From Anseranas semipalmata (lineage: Eukaryota > Chordata > Aves > Anseriformes > Anseranatidae): 64,000 nt of DNA. This document shows positions 23,601 through 35,968 of this stretch, piece by piece; the first letter of the stretch is position 1, and each line of letters opens with the position of its first letter. The notes beneath the pieces were generated by a model. It was not told the DNA's origin. It ran no database searches and worked only from the letters and a program-made list of their open reading frames with translations. The stretch is from assembly GCA_013399115.1 (NCBI GenBank), contig VXAA01001950.1, positions 14,652-78,651 of the forward strand, given 5' to 3'. The position numbers were made by a program, and so were the translations under genes.

Positions 23601-26600
23601 TGTTCCCAGCCCCATTGCAGTTGTGCAGATTCTGAAGGCAGCCCTGGAACAGGTCTATGGTCTCTGGAACAGAGCAGAGCTATGAGGCCTTGTGCCCTGT
23701 CCCCAAAAGTGACCTTAGGCAAATGCCAAGAGAATAATGTAAAAGCAGGGCAAGTGGGCCTAGTAATCCTCCAAGCCCTTTCTCAGCCTCCAGCATCTTG
23801 TGGTGTAGGGGATTCCTGAGGCAGAACAGGGTTATATATATTTAATAGCCCAGGATGGACTTCTTCCATTAAAGGTTCATTTGAATATGAATTTTGGTAA
23901 CTGTAACACACGATGGCAAGAAGATCTAGAATTTAAGGATGGGTTATATGAAGAACCACCACATTATGCATGTTCTGAACACACCAAGTGCTTCTTTGGA
24001 GGGCTCCTAATTCAGATATTGGAAGACAGAGTGTATACTCGATACCTGCTGACCCTCTTAGAGCCATTCAAAGGTAGCTTATGTTGGCACAGCCAAAAGC
24101 AGCGTGCATGGTGTGTCAGCTGCCCTCCCAACCAGTGGTGTATGCTGTCTGCAACATCAGATCATGCGTCCTGGTTCTCTAAGATGCACTGAGATTGCCT
24201 TCCAGGAACACCTGTCTCTTCGGTCCCTGTGGGGTCCACATCTGCATGGTCCTGCATCTGCATCTCTGCCCTCTTCCACCTGTCAGCTTTCTTCTTCACC
24301 CACCACTTAAGGACCAATGTGTGCCACATGCCCATGTCCTGTGGGCCAGCCTGGACTGCCCAGACCACAAGCCCCACTGGGTATGGGGTGAAGACCAAGG
24401 AGATGTGGGCACGGGTGTTTGGCTTGCTTTGTTCGAAGCAGAGCAGCCTGGAGCTCAGCACTGCTCTGGCAGGTAAAGCTGGATGAGACTGGACTCAGCA
24501 GCCCCCTCAGCTCTCCTGCTCTCCCCCAAAAGCCTCTCTGAGCATCCCAGCTCCCTGGGTCACTCGGAGCTCTTGCAGTAATTCAACCTGCTTCTAGTCC
24601 TCCCACTGGGGTGTGTTGGGGTGCAGAGCATCATGAGCCCCCAGGTGCAGCCACTGGGGTGGTGGCATGGCAGTGGATTCAAACCCAGAAAGTCAGAAGG
24701 ATCATGAGGCCCCTCTTTCACGGTCTGTATTCATACTGAAAATCAAGATCAAGCGAGCTTGTGCCCTTCTGCTCCACAGGAGGTTTCTGGCCTCCCTGAG
24801 CTTGCCTTAGGACACCTGTGTTACGCCTGTGAGATCATCCTTGGGACACAGGGTGAGCACGTGCCTGGGTAACACGTTGTGCTTGGCTGGACCAGAAGAG
24901 ATGCTCCAGGACATCCACTTCCATTTCCATCAGCTCTTTGTGGGTCTTCCTCACACAGACCTCATGCTATACCCTTATCATGTGACTGCAGAAACTCTTG
25001 CAGGATTGCAATTATACTTTAATTCAGAAGGTCAGCAGCATGTCAAGACATGGTTTAAATCACCTGTCAGCACTCAAAAAGGATCTTGTGAGAGGCAGAA
25101 GATTCATGGGGGTCTTCCTTCATGTTGGAATGGATTTTACTGCAGCACTTGGTGCACTGGTGGATGAAGTGTTTTGGAAATAGCATAATGATAAAATAGA
25201 TGCCCTGGGAGGATTTTACCTGACTAAAGGAAATGATGAGAACAAAATGCTTTCATGGCCCATTGTTGTTGAGAGGGAGAAAATGAATATTTAGTGCTGA
25301 ACATTGTAGCTCAAGAGCCTCAAAGTGGGTGGAGGTGGTCAGAGTTCACTATCTAAAGTTATCTTTATTACTGTATTCTTTGGGGCCTGTCTTCCTCCAC
25401 TGGTAAAACACTAATGAAGAAATACGGTGCACAGGGATGTGGTGAAGGTATTTTTACTGCAAGGATCTGCATTAGGGAAGCGGTAACATAAAGATCTAAA
25501 CCATTGTCGTTGTTCTGGTGGATGTTTGTTACAGCAGCTGGCACAGACCCTGTGGCCGCCCGTGGGGGGCCAACCGGGCTGGGGGCGGCACTGCAGCGGT
25601 TCCACCGCTGAGCCCCGCGCCTGAGCTCTGCAAGGCCGTGAGGGCGATCGTGCTGCGTCCTGCCCGGAGCGGTGTCCCGGGAGTGGTGGCAGTGCCTTAT
25701 GCCACAGTGAAGTGAGGGAAGACCACATCCCCGCCCTGGACACCTGGGTGTAAATGCCGCACAGCCACACGTGAAGCACAGTAATTTCTGCACCAAGTCA
25801 CTGCGCGGGGCCAGGATCCCCTCCCAGTGCTCTCACCTTGCCCCCAGTGCCCCCAGTTTAGATGCAGGGCTAGGGGATAAACCCCCTGCAGGTACAACTC
25901 CACCTGCACCAGGGGATAGGCTGCCACAAGGGCTGTCCCACAGGAGAGTGGAGCTGAGCTGGTTTCTGTAAACCAGGGCACCTGGAGGAGATGTTGGAAC
26001 TTCCCAGTCCAGACCAGCTCCAGCGGGGCCACTGCCTCTGCGCGCAGCCATGCAATGAGAAAATACCAGCCTCCCAGGTGCTTGTGCCTGTGGCTAATTT
26101 CTGCCACAGAGAGGTGCCTGTGAGCGTCCCTGGGTGCCGTTACGGGGTCAGAGCAAAGGCTGAAATGGGTACAGAGGAGGAAAAGGGTGAAACTAGGAAA
26201 TTCACCCACAAAGACAAGTCTCAGACCCAGAAGGGTATGGGAAGGGACTTGGTCCCAGCCTGCCTGCCAGAAGCTGCAGCAGCTGGATGCCTTGCTCTTG
26301 ATGGAGACGCGGTGAGGCTGCCCTGCCTGTGGGGACCAGCTGCTGGGGAGGCAGAGCTGGGTTTTGCTGGCAGGGACATTTACTAAATTGGGGAGGGGGG
26401 TTCACTGGAGCAGCGCAGCTTCGTGCTGTGCTGGCAATAGCACAGGACAAGGCATTTGTCAGGGCAGGGAGATGCTGTCCTTGCTGCTTTGCTCAGCTGA
26501 GGGCCCTGCGCCCTGCCACATGCCCATGCCCAAGGTCCAGCGTTTATCACCAAGGTCATCTCAGGAGCAAAATTCACCCCAGCCAGGTGGGGGCGTGCAA

Positions 26601-28539
26601 AGGCAGCATCGAGCCCCTGCCAGGCTCTCCCCTCGCTCCCCAGCTGGTGCTGCTTTGTCACACAAGGGGATTGGCCCTGCAGCGGGTGGCTCGGGCGGTG
26701 TGTGCGTGGTGCTCTCCCACACCTTGCTGCTGTGCAGAGTGCTGGGGAACTCTGGGTGGGACTGAGAGTGGCTCTGCAGCAAGCCCCAGGTTAGCAGTGG
26801 CTGGCACCAAACACAGTGGGAAAATCAGCACCCAAACGGGGAGAGGATTGGGGCACCCGAATTCCAGCACCTCCTCTGGAAATCCCAGTCACTGATGGGA
26901 GCGTGGTCTGGGGGGAGCCCCAGCACCACCAGGCACGGCTCTGCATCCCCCTGCCCAGCACTGACAGCACAGCCAGGTGCCCAGGGCTGTGCCTCAGTTT
27001 TCCCTCTCACCTGCCCCTGCACGTGGGGGTCTCCAGTGCCTGCCACACACAGCATGTCCCCACATGCTCTCTCTGGAGCCCGTGTCTGGTGTTTCGCTGA
27101 CACAGGAGGGAGCATGAGCCCTCCCACAGTGTGGGTTTGCAGCACGTGGAATGGCACTCATCCTGATCCCGGAGCTGCTGCTAAGCCTCCCCCGGCACCT
27201 GCGAGCGCCTTTCCCTCGGCGCGTCCCACCAGCACAACTCGCAGGGATGATGGGTGCCCGTGGGGAGCAGGAGGGGCCCTGGTGGGCTCAGCCAGCCTGG
27301 ACTTGCTGCTTCTGTATTTTTCTTCCCCCCTCTCTCTGCCTTAAACCCATGCCTCAGTTTCCCTGCCTGGAGAAGAGGGTTCGCTTTCATTTGCAGGGCG
27401 CCGTGGAGCTGACAGCCAAGATGCTCCTCATCGGACCAGCGGTCTGCTGAAGGCATTCAGAAAGCAAAGCCGCTGCCCAGGCTGCTCCCCACATTTGACC
27501 CTCCTCTTCCCACAGCACAGGGCTTGCCCCAACAAGTGCTGCTTTTTAAATGTGGAGAAAAAGGCACATCCCAGGGCAGCGATGGTGCCTTCAATCGCTG
27601 GCAGCATGCCTGTTTGGAAGGGGCTCGAGTAACACTGCAGCTCCTGGGATGACAGGTGGTCCCTGTGAACTTTGTGCATCAGGATATGCAGGAGCTCACT
27701 CTGGACAGCCTAATGTTTCTGAATGCAAATGTTCTGTGCCGTGAATTGCCATGAACCATGCTCACCCAAAGCTCCTCAATCCCAGCAAAAGAGGCCAGTG
27801 TTAGGGCCCGTGCAAGGGTACTGGAGCCTGCACAGAGCACGGCTGGCTCAGCACCCCCCTGCATGAAGCCGTGCTCAGCGCGGGCCAAAGGGCATTACAC
27901 TGGGATGGAGTGGGTCTGAAATTGCTTTCCAGTCTGAGCGCTAACGAAAGGCTGGTTGGGGAGCATTGCGTTTTGCCGTATCCCTGTTGTTGGAGACAGG
28001 CATGTGACGACAGCATTCAGCCAGCCTGGGATTCCTTTCTGAAGGGCATCCTGCTCTGCCTGCAGTCTTTTGGGACACTTGGGGTGAGCAGCCGCCCTGC
28101 CTTAGTTTCCCCACAGTTGAACACCACCCTCCAGGAGATCGTGTGCTGGATGGGGCTGGCCAGGAGCTCTGCCAGCATGGGGAAGCAGGGGCACCCTGAA
28201 CTCCCGAGAGCCTTTCTTGGGGCAGCAAGGTTTTGTGCTCCCCTCTGCTATGGGAATAGGAGAGGTTTCAAAAGCAGCAGGCAAATTTCAGTCACCTCCC
28301 CAGCACACAGGAAGAGGATGGAGAAGAGGGGCTGGCCATCGGTACACGTCCCACTGTCCCTTGGGAATAGGGATCACCTGTGCCTGCCCCTGAGATGGAG
28401 GGCAGTCGTGAAGACCTGCTGCCGCAGGGGCACACAGTCAGCCCTTGCCGGGTAATCAGCTCTCCTGGCTCTGCTAAGAAAGAAAAAGAAAAAAGCTAAA
28501 TATTTTTCAGCTGGCTGCCACACTGCCTTAGCAGAAATA
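20688..28539. other. long intergenic region, no gene recognised
   Basis: Nearly 8 kb with no coding similarity I can support. Open frames at 22896-23615 (-), 23881-24192 (+) and 24829-25183 (+) look like nothing I recognise. An isolated TGACTCA lies at 22768-22774. In chicken a folate receptor gene lies upstream of the globin genes; I found no trace of its cysteine-rich motifs here. Confidence 0.45.
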
Positions 28540-28690
28540 TTTTTGCTGCGTCAGAAGTCTGACACAGCACAAAGAGGAGCCAAGGGCTGCTTTATCTCTG
28601 CCCAGCCTAGCCCTGTTTGCACTGGCGGTATTATCGTCCCGGTGCAGCCACGGGCGGCCGGGCTGGGACAGGCGGACGTGACTCAGCACT
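28540..28690. promoter_or_regulatory. candidate LCR element: MARE/GATA cluster
   Basis: Within 150 bp there are three sites of the form TGACNNNGCA, the NF-E2/small-Maf recognition element: minus strand at 28544-28553 (TGACGCAGCA), plus strand at 28560-28569 (TGACACAGCA) and plus strand at 28679-28688 (TGACTCAGCA, a full site). Two GATA motifs on the minus strand lie between them (TTATCT at 28592-28597 and TTATC at 28631-28635). This combination is typical of erythroid hypersensitive sites of beta-globin LCRs. It sits about 7.3 kb upstream of the rho start codon, inside the range of the chicken 5' HS1-HS4. Which HS it might be cannot be said from motifs alone. Confidence 0.45.
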
Positions 28691-28974
28691 ACTGCTGGTG
28701 CAAGCTCGTTGCACTTGACTGATGGCTGGGGAGCCCATCACGGCAGTGCAGTGCAAATAGCTAAAGCATCACACTGCAGAAAATGGACTGGAGTCCGGGC
28801 ACACCAGCGAGAGCCCTCCTGAGTGCGAGGCAGGCGGTGCTGGTTTCAGAGCAGCCCCTCTGCCTGGAGCTCTGCAGAGCAGCCTCAGAATCAGGTGTCC
28901 CTCGGGGCTGGGTGAGCTGGGGTCTGCAGGCTGTTCACTGGCCTTGGCTCAGCTCAGCCCCACAGTGATGCTGT

Positions 28975-29246
28975 TGTGTGGGACCCTCAGGAGAAGGCTA
29001 TCAAGTTGTGCCAGGGGAGGTTTAGACTGGACGTGAGGAAGAATTTCTTTGCAGAGAGGGTGGTCAGGCACTGGAACGGGCTGCTCAGGGCAGTGGTGGA
29101 GTCCCTGTCCCTGGAGGTATTCAAGGGACATATGGATGTGGCACTGAGGGACATGGTTTAGCACTGGGACTCAGTAGGTCAGGCTGATGGTCAGACTTGG
29201 TGATCTTTTCCAAACTCGATGATTCTATAATTCCACAATTCTATGA
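28975..29246 (+). mobile_element. CR1 LINE fragment, 3' end
   Basis: A 61-codon frame (28976-29161) keeps the end of CR1 ORF2 ([37 protein letters not shown]). It is followed by the 3' UTR with TTGGTGATCTTTTCCAAACT and terminal repeats ATTCTATAATTCCACAATTCTATG. It differs from the subfamily at 1-408. It lies just 3' of the candidate LCR element. Confidence 0.93.
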
Positions 29247-30536
29247 AAGGGGCTCTGCCCAGTCCATGGTGCTGGGATGATGGCGTAGTGCTGTGAGGAG
29301 CTGAGCAAAATTTGTGATGGACTTCAGGCCAGTCCCTGGTTCACCAGAAGTCCTGGCACCACAGAGGGGCTGGGGCAAAGACCAGGAACTCTGGCTGGTC
29401 AGCTGGGGAGAGGCTCTGCGGCAGCTGCCCCAGTGCAGGGTTTGGGGCACCGGGCAGGGGTACGTGGCGCAGGCATTGCTCAAATGGCTGGTCTGCAGGC
29501 TGCAAAGGGATTGCCCCAGGTGTCATCCTTTACTGCCTGAATAAGCAGCAGATTCTGGGTTGGAGTCATTCTCCCTTTCTGCTTTCCTAAATCCAAGCCC
29601 CAGCACAGAAACATCTGGCTCAGGACAGGAGGCGTACAAGTAGTTGGCAGTGGCAGGACCAGATGAGAGCAGCCAGTCCATTGCCAGCACTCACTGCTTC
29701 AAAGGCATCAGGGAACATAACATAACCCACCGTGTGGTGGGCACGGTGCTGGGGGACTGGCCAGTTCCCTCGGAGCTAAAATGCTGCTTAGGAGAAAGGA
29801 TGCCGGCAGCTTGTGGGGAAAGCAAGGCAGCGTGCCCTTACCCTGAGCACTCTGGGTTCAGGTGCGTGCTCTGCACACTGCATTTGTGCCCCCCTGCGCT
29901 GCCCAGCGCAGGTGCAGCCCAGCACCTTCCTGGGGGGAGGCAGTGCCGGGCACCGCGAGCAGCGGGGCGAAGGAGGCGGCTGCGGCCCCTCTGAGGTTCG
30001 GACCCAGCTGCTCCCTGAGAGCACCGCAAGAGCTCCGTGGGGTTCCATGCCTCCTGCCTACGGCCCCAAGCGTGGTCTGCAACATGCCCAGCACGGCCGG
30101 GCTCCCCCCCCGCCTGCCCGCAGAGTGCGAACCCCCGGACCCCGGTGCTCTGCGGGCTGATCCTGACCGCCTGCGCCAGGGCTCCTTCCCAGCCTGGGTC
30201 CGTGCAGCACCCAGCGTCCAGCCCTGGGCAGCGGCCTTCCAGCCGCTTTCTGCTCTCCTGGGCCGACAGCTGCAAGTTTGGGCCCTGCACCAGCAGGGAC
30301 TCATTTGCGGAAAAGTCCAGCGGGTATTCCCTGCTGACTGGGCAGAGCCCAATGAAACTTGAGGGTGAAGGCACCGGGACAGCCCCCGAACTCCAGGCAC
30401 TCCTTGTGCCTGCAGAACCACAGGGACATGGCACACCACTGAAGATCAGGGCTTTTGGATGAGCCGTAGTTTGGCTGGGTTACCCGCAAGAGACAGGAGC
30501 GTGCTTGCATTGAAGGATTTTAGTGTGTGAGCACAG
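29247..30536. other. intergenic, GC-rich 29850-30260
   Basis: No gene recognised. CpGs are fairly dense around 29930-30250 with long frames on both strands, which I attribute to composition. A chicken-like 5'HS4 insulator is GC-rich, but I could not find its core CTCF motif here. Confidence 0.45.
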
Positions 30537-30612
30537 GGACACAATGTCACCTGTAGGACACAATGTCACCTATAGGACACAAAGTCACATATGGGACACA
30601 ACTTCACATAAT
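30537..30612. repeat. 19-bp tandem repeat, four copies
   Basis: Units start at 30537, 30556, 30575 and 30594 with the pattern GGACACAATGTCACCTATA. They diverge slightly from left to right. There are no spacers, so this is a minisatellite and not an array of a mobile or CRISPR kind. Confidence 0.9.
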
Positions 30613-33600
30613 GCTTGAGGGCTTTTTGCATTGCTGGTTTCCTGGCCAGGGCACTATAATTCACAGCACTGCTTATTCTGTGGCATCACAATCATTTATT
30701 TTAGCTGCATGGGCAAAAGACCCCAAAAGAGATCTTTTCTGTGGGTCTGGTTCTCTACTCTCCCTCCCTTCTGTGCTCACTTCCTGCTCTGGCAGTGCAC
30801 AGGGCCCTTGGGGACACGTTTAGGGACCCCCACATTGCTAAAGGCGCAGGGGGTGTGCTCAGCTCCCGTCCTCCTGATCAGCCGTGCTTGTACTCACTTT
30901 GCACTGGTGTGAATGTCGCTTTTGGGCACTAGTGATGAAGAAGACCCTGAAATCCTGTCCTGTACCACCTCTCACCTCCTCTAAGAGCAAAAAATGAGAG
31001 GAAAACTCTGTTTCCCCATAGATACCACGGCTGCACACCAGTGTGACTCTGGGGAATGGCAGCCCCTGATGTGGGGCACACCTGGAGGTGTGCCCGGTTG
31101 CTGGCAAACAGCAGCAGAGCCGGACCCCACTTCTGCTGAACACAGGGGCACAAAGCAGGCTGCAGCATCCCGAGCGCAGCCGGGCGCTGGCTTTTATCTC
31201 GCGTTGCAGCCAGGGTGGTGAGGAGCTATCTGGCGCAGGGCTCGCAGGGCGTGGGAGGCCAGGGGCTGCCCGTGGGCGATAGAGGGGCAGCGCAGAGCAG
31301 GGCAGTGGGGTGTGAACCGGCCGCCGGCCGGCTGATAGGTGCATGTTGTGCTGCAGGCGCCCGGGGATGCTACACTGGCCTGGGCACGAAGCAAGGCAGA
31401 GCCTGCTCTGGCAGAAGCGGTGCTGCAGTGGTGCAAAGCGTGCACTGTGCTGCGATGGAGACTCCTCACGAACCTGGTCATGGGAAAACCCCATCTGTCC
31501 TGAGCCCCGTCTCGTCACGCCCCAGGAAGTGCCGCTTTGGCCCTGTAACGCGCCCCTCTCCCGAACTGTCCCCCCACGTCCCCTGGGCTCGGTTTGCTCC
31601 CAGCCCAGTGCAGAGGCTCTGGTAGGAGGCCAGAGGCTGGAACCTCTTGCCAGGAGCCTGTGTCCTTCTTGTGCTGAGCAGATGAAAGCCCCAGTGAGGA
31701 TGAGGGGTAAGAGCAAATGACTGACTCAGTTATAGGTGGAAAAACACAGCCTTGAATGATACTGCCTTGGAGACCTCTCGTCATGAATAAAAAAGCTGCT
31801 TTTGCCCATTTCTGGATTGCTTTTGCCTGAGTTCTTGTGCTGATGGATAACTCAGAAGCTGTTTAATTAAATCATTAGCTTTTCCCTGGACATCCTGGCT
31901 TTTATGCCTGACCTTGTGCCTCACATCGCTTCACCTCACTCAGCTCTGAACACCCATAGCCTGTGACACTGGACTGGCTTTAGAGCTGAGTAGAGCTCAG
32001 TGAATCCCTCTAAGGGGATATAAAGACAGGGATGTATGAGCACAGTCAGGTCCCCTCTCCTGCAGTACCCTGGAGGTCCTCTGTGCATTCCTGTTGTGAC
32101 CATCCCCAAACTGCACACAGTGTCACCTAAGACCCATATTTCAAACCCACAAGGCTTCTGACAATATTAAAGCAACACAGTAAAAGGCTGTAAGCCAACT
32201 CAAATACTGAGGACCATGTTTGGATGATAAGTAAGTCATTATATGGCATGAAGTTCAGGCCGTGAGTGCCTGATGCTGGACTACCTGAATAGCAGCCCGA
32301 GCAGGCACAGCAATGGGTGCTCTGCTCCTCTTGGAATCAGGGCTAAAGGGCATGAAGGGTTAAGCCTGGGTCCTGAAATGAGGCATCCACGTTAGGGGAT
32401 GAGTGGCTCCCTCTGACCCCGCGTGAATTTCGCTGGACTCCTTACAGGAGCGAAAGGAGGACAGGTAGAACTGCTGTTTTCCTGTTGTTTATCCCACCAA
32501 TGCAGCCAGTAGTTTATTAACTCCCTGCAGTGCAGAAGTTTCGTGTTCCTGACCTCTGCAGCTGGAAAAAACAGGCTAATGAAAGGTCCCTGGCACAGAA
32601 GCAGTGCTGCCACAGCACCCTGCCAGCAGCACCCCGGGCACAGCCCAGCACCGACCGGGTGCTCGCTGCCGGCGTCCAGGCTCTTGTGCAGGTCCAGGGC
32701 ACTGGGCACTGCCACAATGGGCCTCCCCGACCTCTCGGCCTGGACACAGACCAAATCTGCTATGGGCAGGGGCTGACTTCGGGGTAGAAAAGCATTCATT
32801 TAACCTGCAGTTATATTTCCCCTTAGTTTATTGCTAGGCACAGAAGCCATTTAGAATGTCTTTGGGTTGAAGGCAGCGTGCTTAGGGTGATGAGCCAAAG
32901 CTAAATTAGATAACTCTCCTTGTAGTAACAATATCAAGCTCTCTGCCCACGTGCTGTAAAACTCCGATCTGACTCTCCACTGTGGTGTGCCCGCACCTCT
33001 TCTGCCTGGGGTCTTTTCTGTCTCCCCTTCACTCCTAAGGAAAGAAATGGCACCTTCAGAGGTTCTTCATTCAGGCCAGCAAGCACACGGTCCCAGCCAG
33101 GGCAAAGTGTATAAATTATGGCGATTCAGACCAGCCTGTTGCTGTGCTGCATGTTCCTGAGTTTGTCAGTAAGTGTGTCCTGAAAGGGTCTAGAGCAGGA
33201 ACTCTGCTTGTTCCTTGGGGTCTGTGACCATTTTGTAAGGCTCTGTTCTGGTTCCAAATTCAGGGTTCACCTGGACAGGGGGCCTGAAGCCCCCTTTTGC
33301 CCCTGGAGCAGCTCTTCAGGGGGTATCAGCGTTAGCAGCGCGGTACAGGTAAGTTAGCCCTGGCATACAGGTCAAAACGAGACACCAGGGCTAGACCAGA
33401 CACAGCCAAGGCAGCCAGCGGGGTACAGGCAGGCAGCAGCCCTTTTGTGAATTTACAGCCCAGAATAGCTCTAACGGGTTGTTGCTGTTATGGACTCTCC
33501 ACGTCCAGAGGCTACAGGTCCCCAGTACGCCCCTAACCTGATTAGCTGGCTGATTCACCTGCTGTTATTCATTTCCTATGTGCCGTTCTACAGGATGTAA

Positions 33601-35823
33601 AGAGTTTAAGGAATTCTTGTGGGTATAAAACCAGCCATTGAAAGGGATCAATACAGAAGAGCAGCACTAAATGAGCTTGCCTCAAAGAAACAGCTGGAAC
33701 ACTTCAGCCGCTTTCTCCTGTTTCCCCTGCTTCCCCTCCCCTCGGCTCTTTGGGACCACCGTTAAGCATCCGTGAAGACGTGGTCCTGCTCCCACAACTG
33801 CACCAGCAAAAAAAAAACTGAGTGGGTCATGGTGTGGGATCGGGACCTGAGGTTGCTCAGTGTAAGCCACGTCTCTGCCTGCTTTTTCATGGTGTCCAGA
33901 AAATCAGCATTTATTAACCACAGATTCTTGTTAACAGTAATGCTGCAGTTAACACTCTCCTCCAAGCCTCTGTGCTTGATGTTGTTCTGCTTGTCCCAGC
34001 TTTGTGCGCCTCTCTGCCACCCCTCCCCAAGCTTTGTCATGCTGCTGGTTCAAATGCAGAAGAAAAGCATCATTATCTTCCCTCTTTTAAAGTTCAGCTT
34101 CACAGAGTTGAAAATGAGACTCCCATCACCAATGAGGCAAATGCATTGCTAATAATAAACCCAGATGTAGCTTGGATTTTATCTTCAATGTGGGTCTGCC
34201 AGCAAATGCAGACTATAGGATGAAAGAAGTAATAAATGAAAAGGCCATGCTAGGCCATTTATTATCCTCCCCCAGCTGCGTGTACAGCTGTTTTGGCCAG
34301 CTCTTTGCTTGGTTTATGCACTGACTCACATGATGTGAACATCTGTGTGTGAATTTAGGGTTGCACATATTTGATTTCATTCTATGAGTTTTGCCTTATT
34401 AAAAATTGACAACTTCTGAAGTCTTCAGATCTCCCCAAGAACCATGGGCGTGTGACTCTGTGTCTGCTCTTTAGGTTAGAAACTACAGCAAGCACTGGCC
34501 ACCTGCATGATACATTTATCTGCACCGAGCAGCCTCCGCTCCACATTGTGCTATCAGACCACTCCGGTGACTCCCTTGCAGCTGAAAGGGGCCTGTGGGC
34601 CTTGCCCAGGATTCAGAAATTAAAAAAATAAATAAATAAAGAATGCCTCCTAGGGCACTGCAGCAAGGATCTGAGACGTGACTACATCCATGAACCACCC
34701 CAGCTGGATCACAGTGAGAGATGTCCATGCTTGTGCCACTGCCCTGTGTAGCTCCATTCAGTATCAATTTGTAACTGGAACGGGTCAGAGGTCTGAACAA
34801 AACCTCCTAGACTGCCTGCAGACTGACCCAAATCCCACAGTCTTGCCAGGACACTGCACACCTCGGCATCCTGGCTTTGCATGCCTGTGCACAGGAGCAC
34901 AGTTTCGCCTGATGGCTTAACCATGTCTTTCAATTCAAGAAAAACAAAAATCCAGTTTAAGGGGAGAGTGAGACCCAGGGCCAAACAGAAGGCTCTGGTC
35001 AGGCTCTGAACCGGTGAAATGGGATGTTGCTGGTCTGGTTGTAACATGGCTGGTCCTGCTATCCTTGTGCAAGGCCTTTAATTTCCCAGACGGGAGGTGA
35101 CAGGGAAGCACCTGCCTCGTTAATGCTGTATGACCATTAAAAGAGCAGAGCAGCCCACTCCAGCCAGCGCCTGCTGGCTCCAGCATCCCACTCCGCTGTT
35201 CCTGGGAGCCTGCAGCCCGGGGGAGCGGCGAGGTGCAGCCGCTCCCTGTGACTAACACCAGCCATGGCCGCACGCCCTCGGCACTCCGGCGCCCAGTTCA
35301 GGTGCAGAGGCTCTGGGCTGGCAGGCTGATGCTCTCCATGCTTCCTCCTGATGAAAGGTGTCTGCTTTGGTAAACCGGCAGCGGCTTCTCTGCAGGTCTG
35401 TGCCTCCAGAGCTGCAGAGCTGCGGCCAAGGGCAACAGCCCTCAGCATCCCCATGAAGGTGCTCCCGTGCAGAAGGGCCTGTGAAGTGCCTGGCTTCATA
35501 AATCAGGTCACCTGGCATGGCAGAGAAATATCCCCTAGACTTACAGTGTCTGTGAATGCTGCAGAGGGGCCAAATTTGTGCACTGTAGGCATGAAGCCAT
35601 ATTAAAGCACCTTGCACAGGGGTCGGTGCCTTCTGCAGGCTGCAGGGCACGGGGTGGTGTGTGCATGCCTGTGGTGAGCACATGCTGACGGTGGGGAGGA
35701 CAGGGAGATAAGGGCTACTGTGTCCTGAGCCTGCCTGTTAAGCGAGTCACAGGGCTTTTTCCTTGAAGACAACACCTTGCTGCAGACTGACCACTCCGTG
35801 GACAGGACCCCCCCGCCGGCGTG
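30613..35823. other. region 5' of rho-globin with scattered erythroid motifs
   Basis: No gene recognised. Motifs that may mark further LCR hypersensitive sites: GATA motifs at 31194-31199 (minus), 31226-31231 (CTATCT, minus) and 31332-31337 (TGATAG); TGACTCAG at 31722-31729; AGATAA at 32909-32914 with an inverted ATATCA at 32931-32936; TGACTCA at 34322-34328; AGATAA at 35706-35711, about 210 bp before the expected rho cap site. A lone TATAAAA at 33624-33630 has no gene attached. Single motifs are common by chance, so only the clusters deserve attention. Confidence 0.4.
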
Positions 35824-35968
35824 GACCCCCACCCTGTCCCCAGCCAATGGCCCCGCAGCATGGGACGGGGAGGAGCTGCCGGCAGTGGATAAAAGCCCCC
35901 AGGGGTCTGCAGCTCCACTACAAGGTCTGTGTCCTCCTGCAGCCACACGCTATCTTCTGTCCGACACC
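35824..35968 (+). promoter_or_regulatory. rho-globin promoter and 5' UTR
   Basis: A CACCC sequence (CCCACCC at about 35828-35834), a CCAAT box at 35844-35848 and a TATA-like box GATAAAAG at 35888-35895 are in the normal globin order and spacing. Transcription should begin near 35919. The box is also a GATA sequence rather than a plain TATA. The whole segment is almost identical to the epsilon promoter at 52198-52342 but unlike the promoters of betaH and betaA. Confidence 0.85.

Noticed and set aside
22896..23615. 239-codon open frame on the minus strand
   Set aside because: GC-rich composition, overlapping open frames on both strands, no recognisable domain, no splice or promoter context.
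23881..24192. 103-codon frame on the plus strand, cysteine-containing
   Set aside because: No family resemblance, including to folate receptors, whose cysteine and tryptophan spacing is absent.
24829..25183. Frames with a basic patch followed by a hydrophobic stretch, vaguely like a retroviral envelope fragment
   Set aside because: The resemblance is too weak and short; no LTR, pol or other retroviral feature lies near. A translated search would decide.
29850..30260. GC-rich block considered as a 5'HS4-type insulator
   Set aside because: The core CTCF motif of the chicken insulator was not found, and GC-richness alone is not enough.
30537..30612. Regular 19-bp repeats considered as a CRISPR-like array
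   Set aside because: No spacers between the units and a vertebrate genome; it is a minisatellite.
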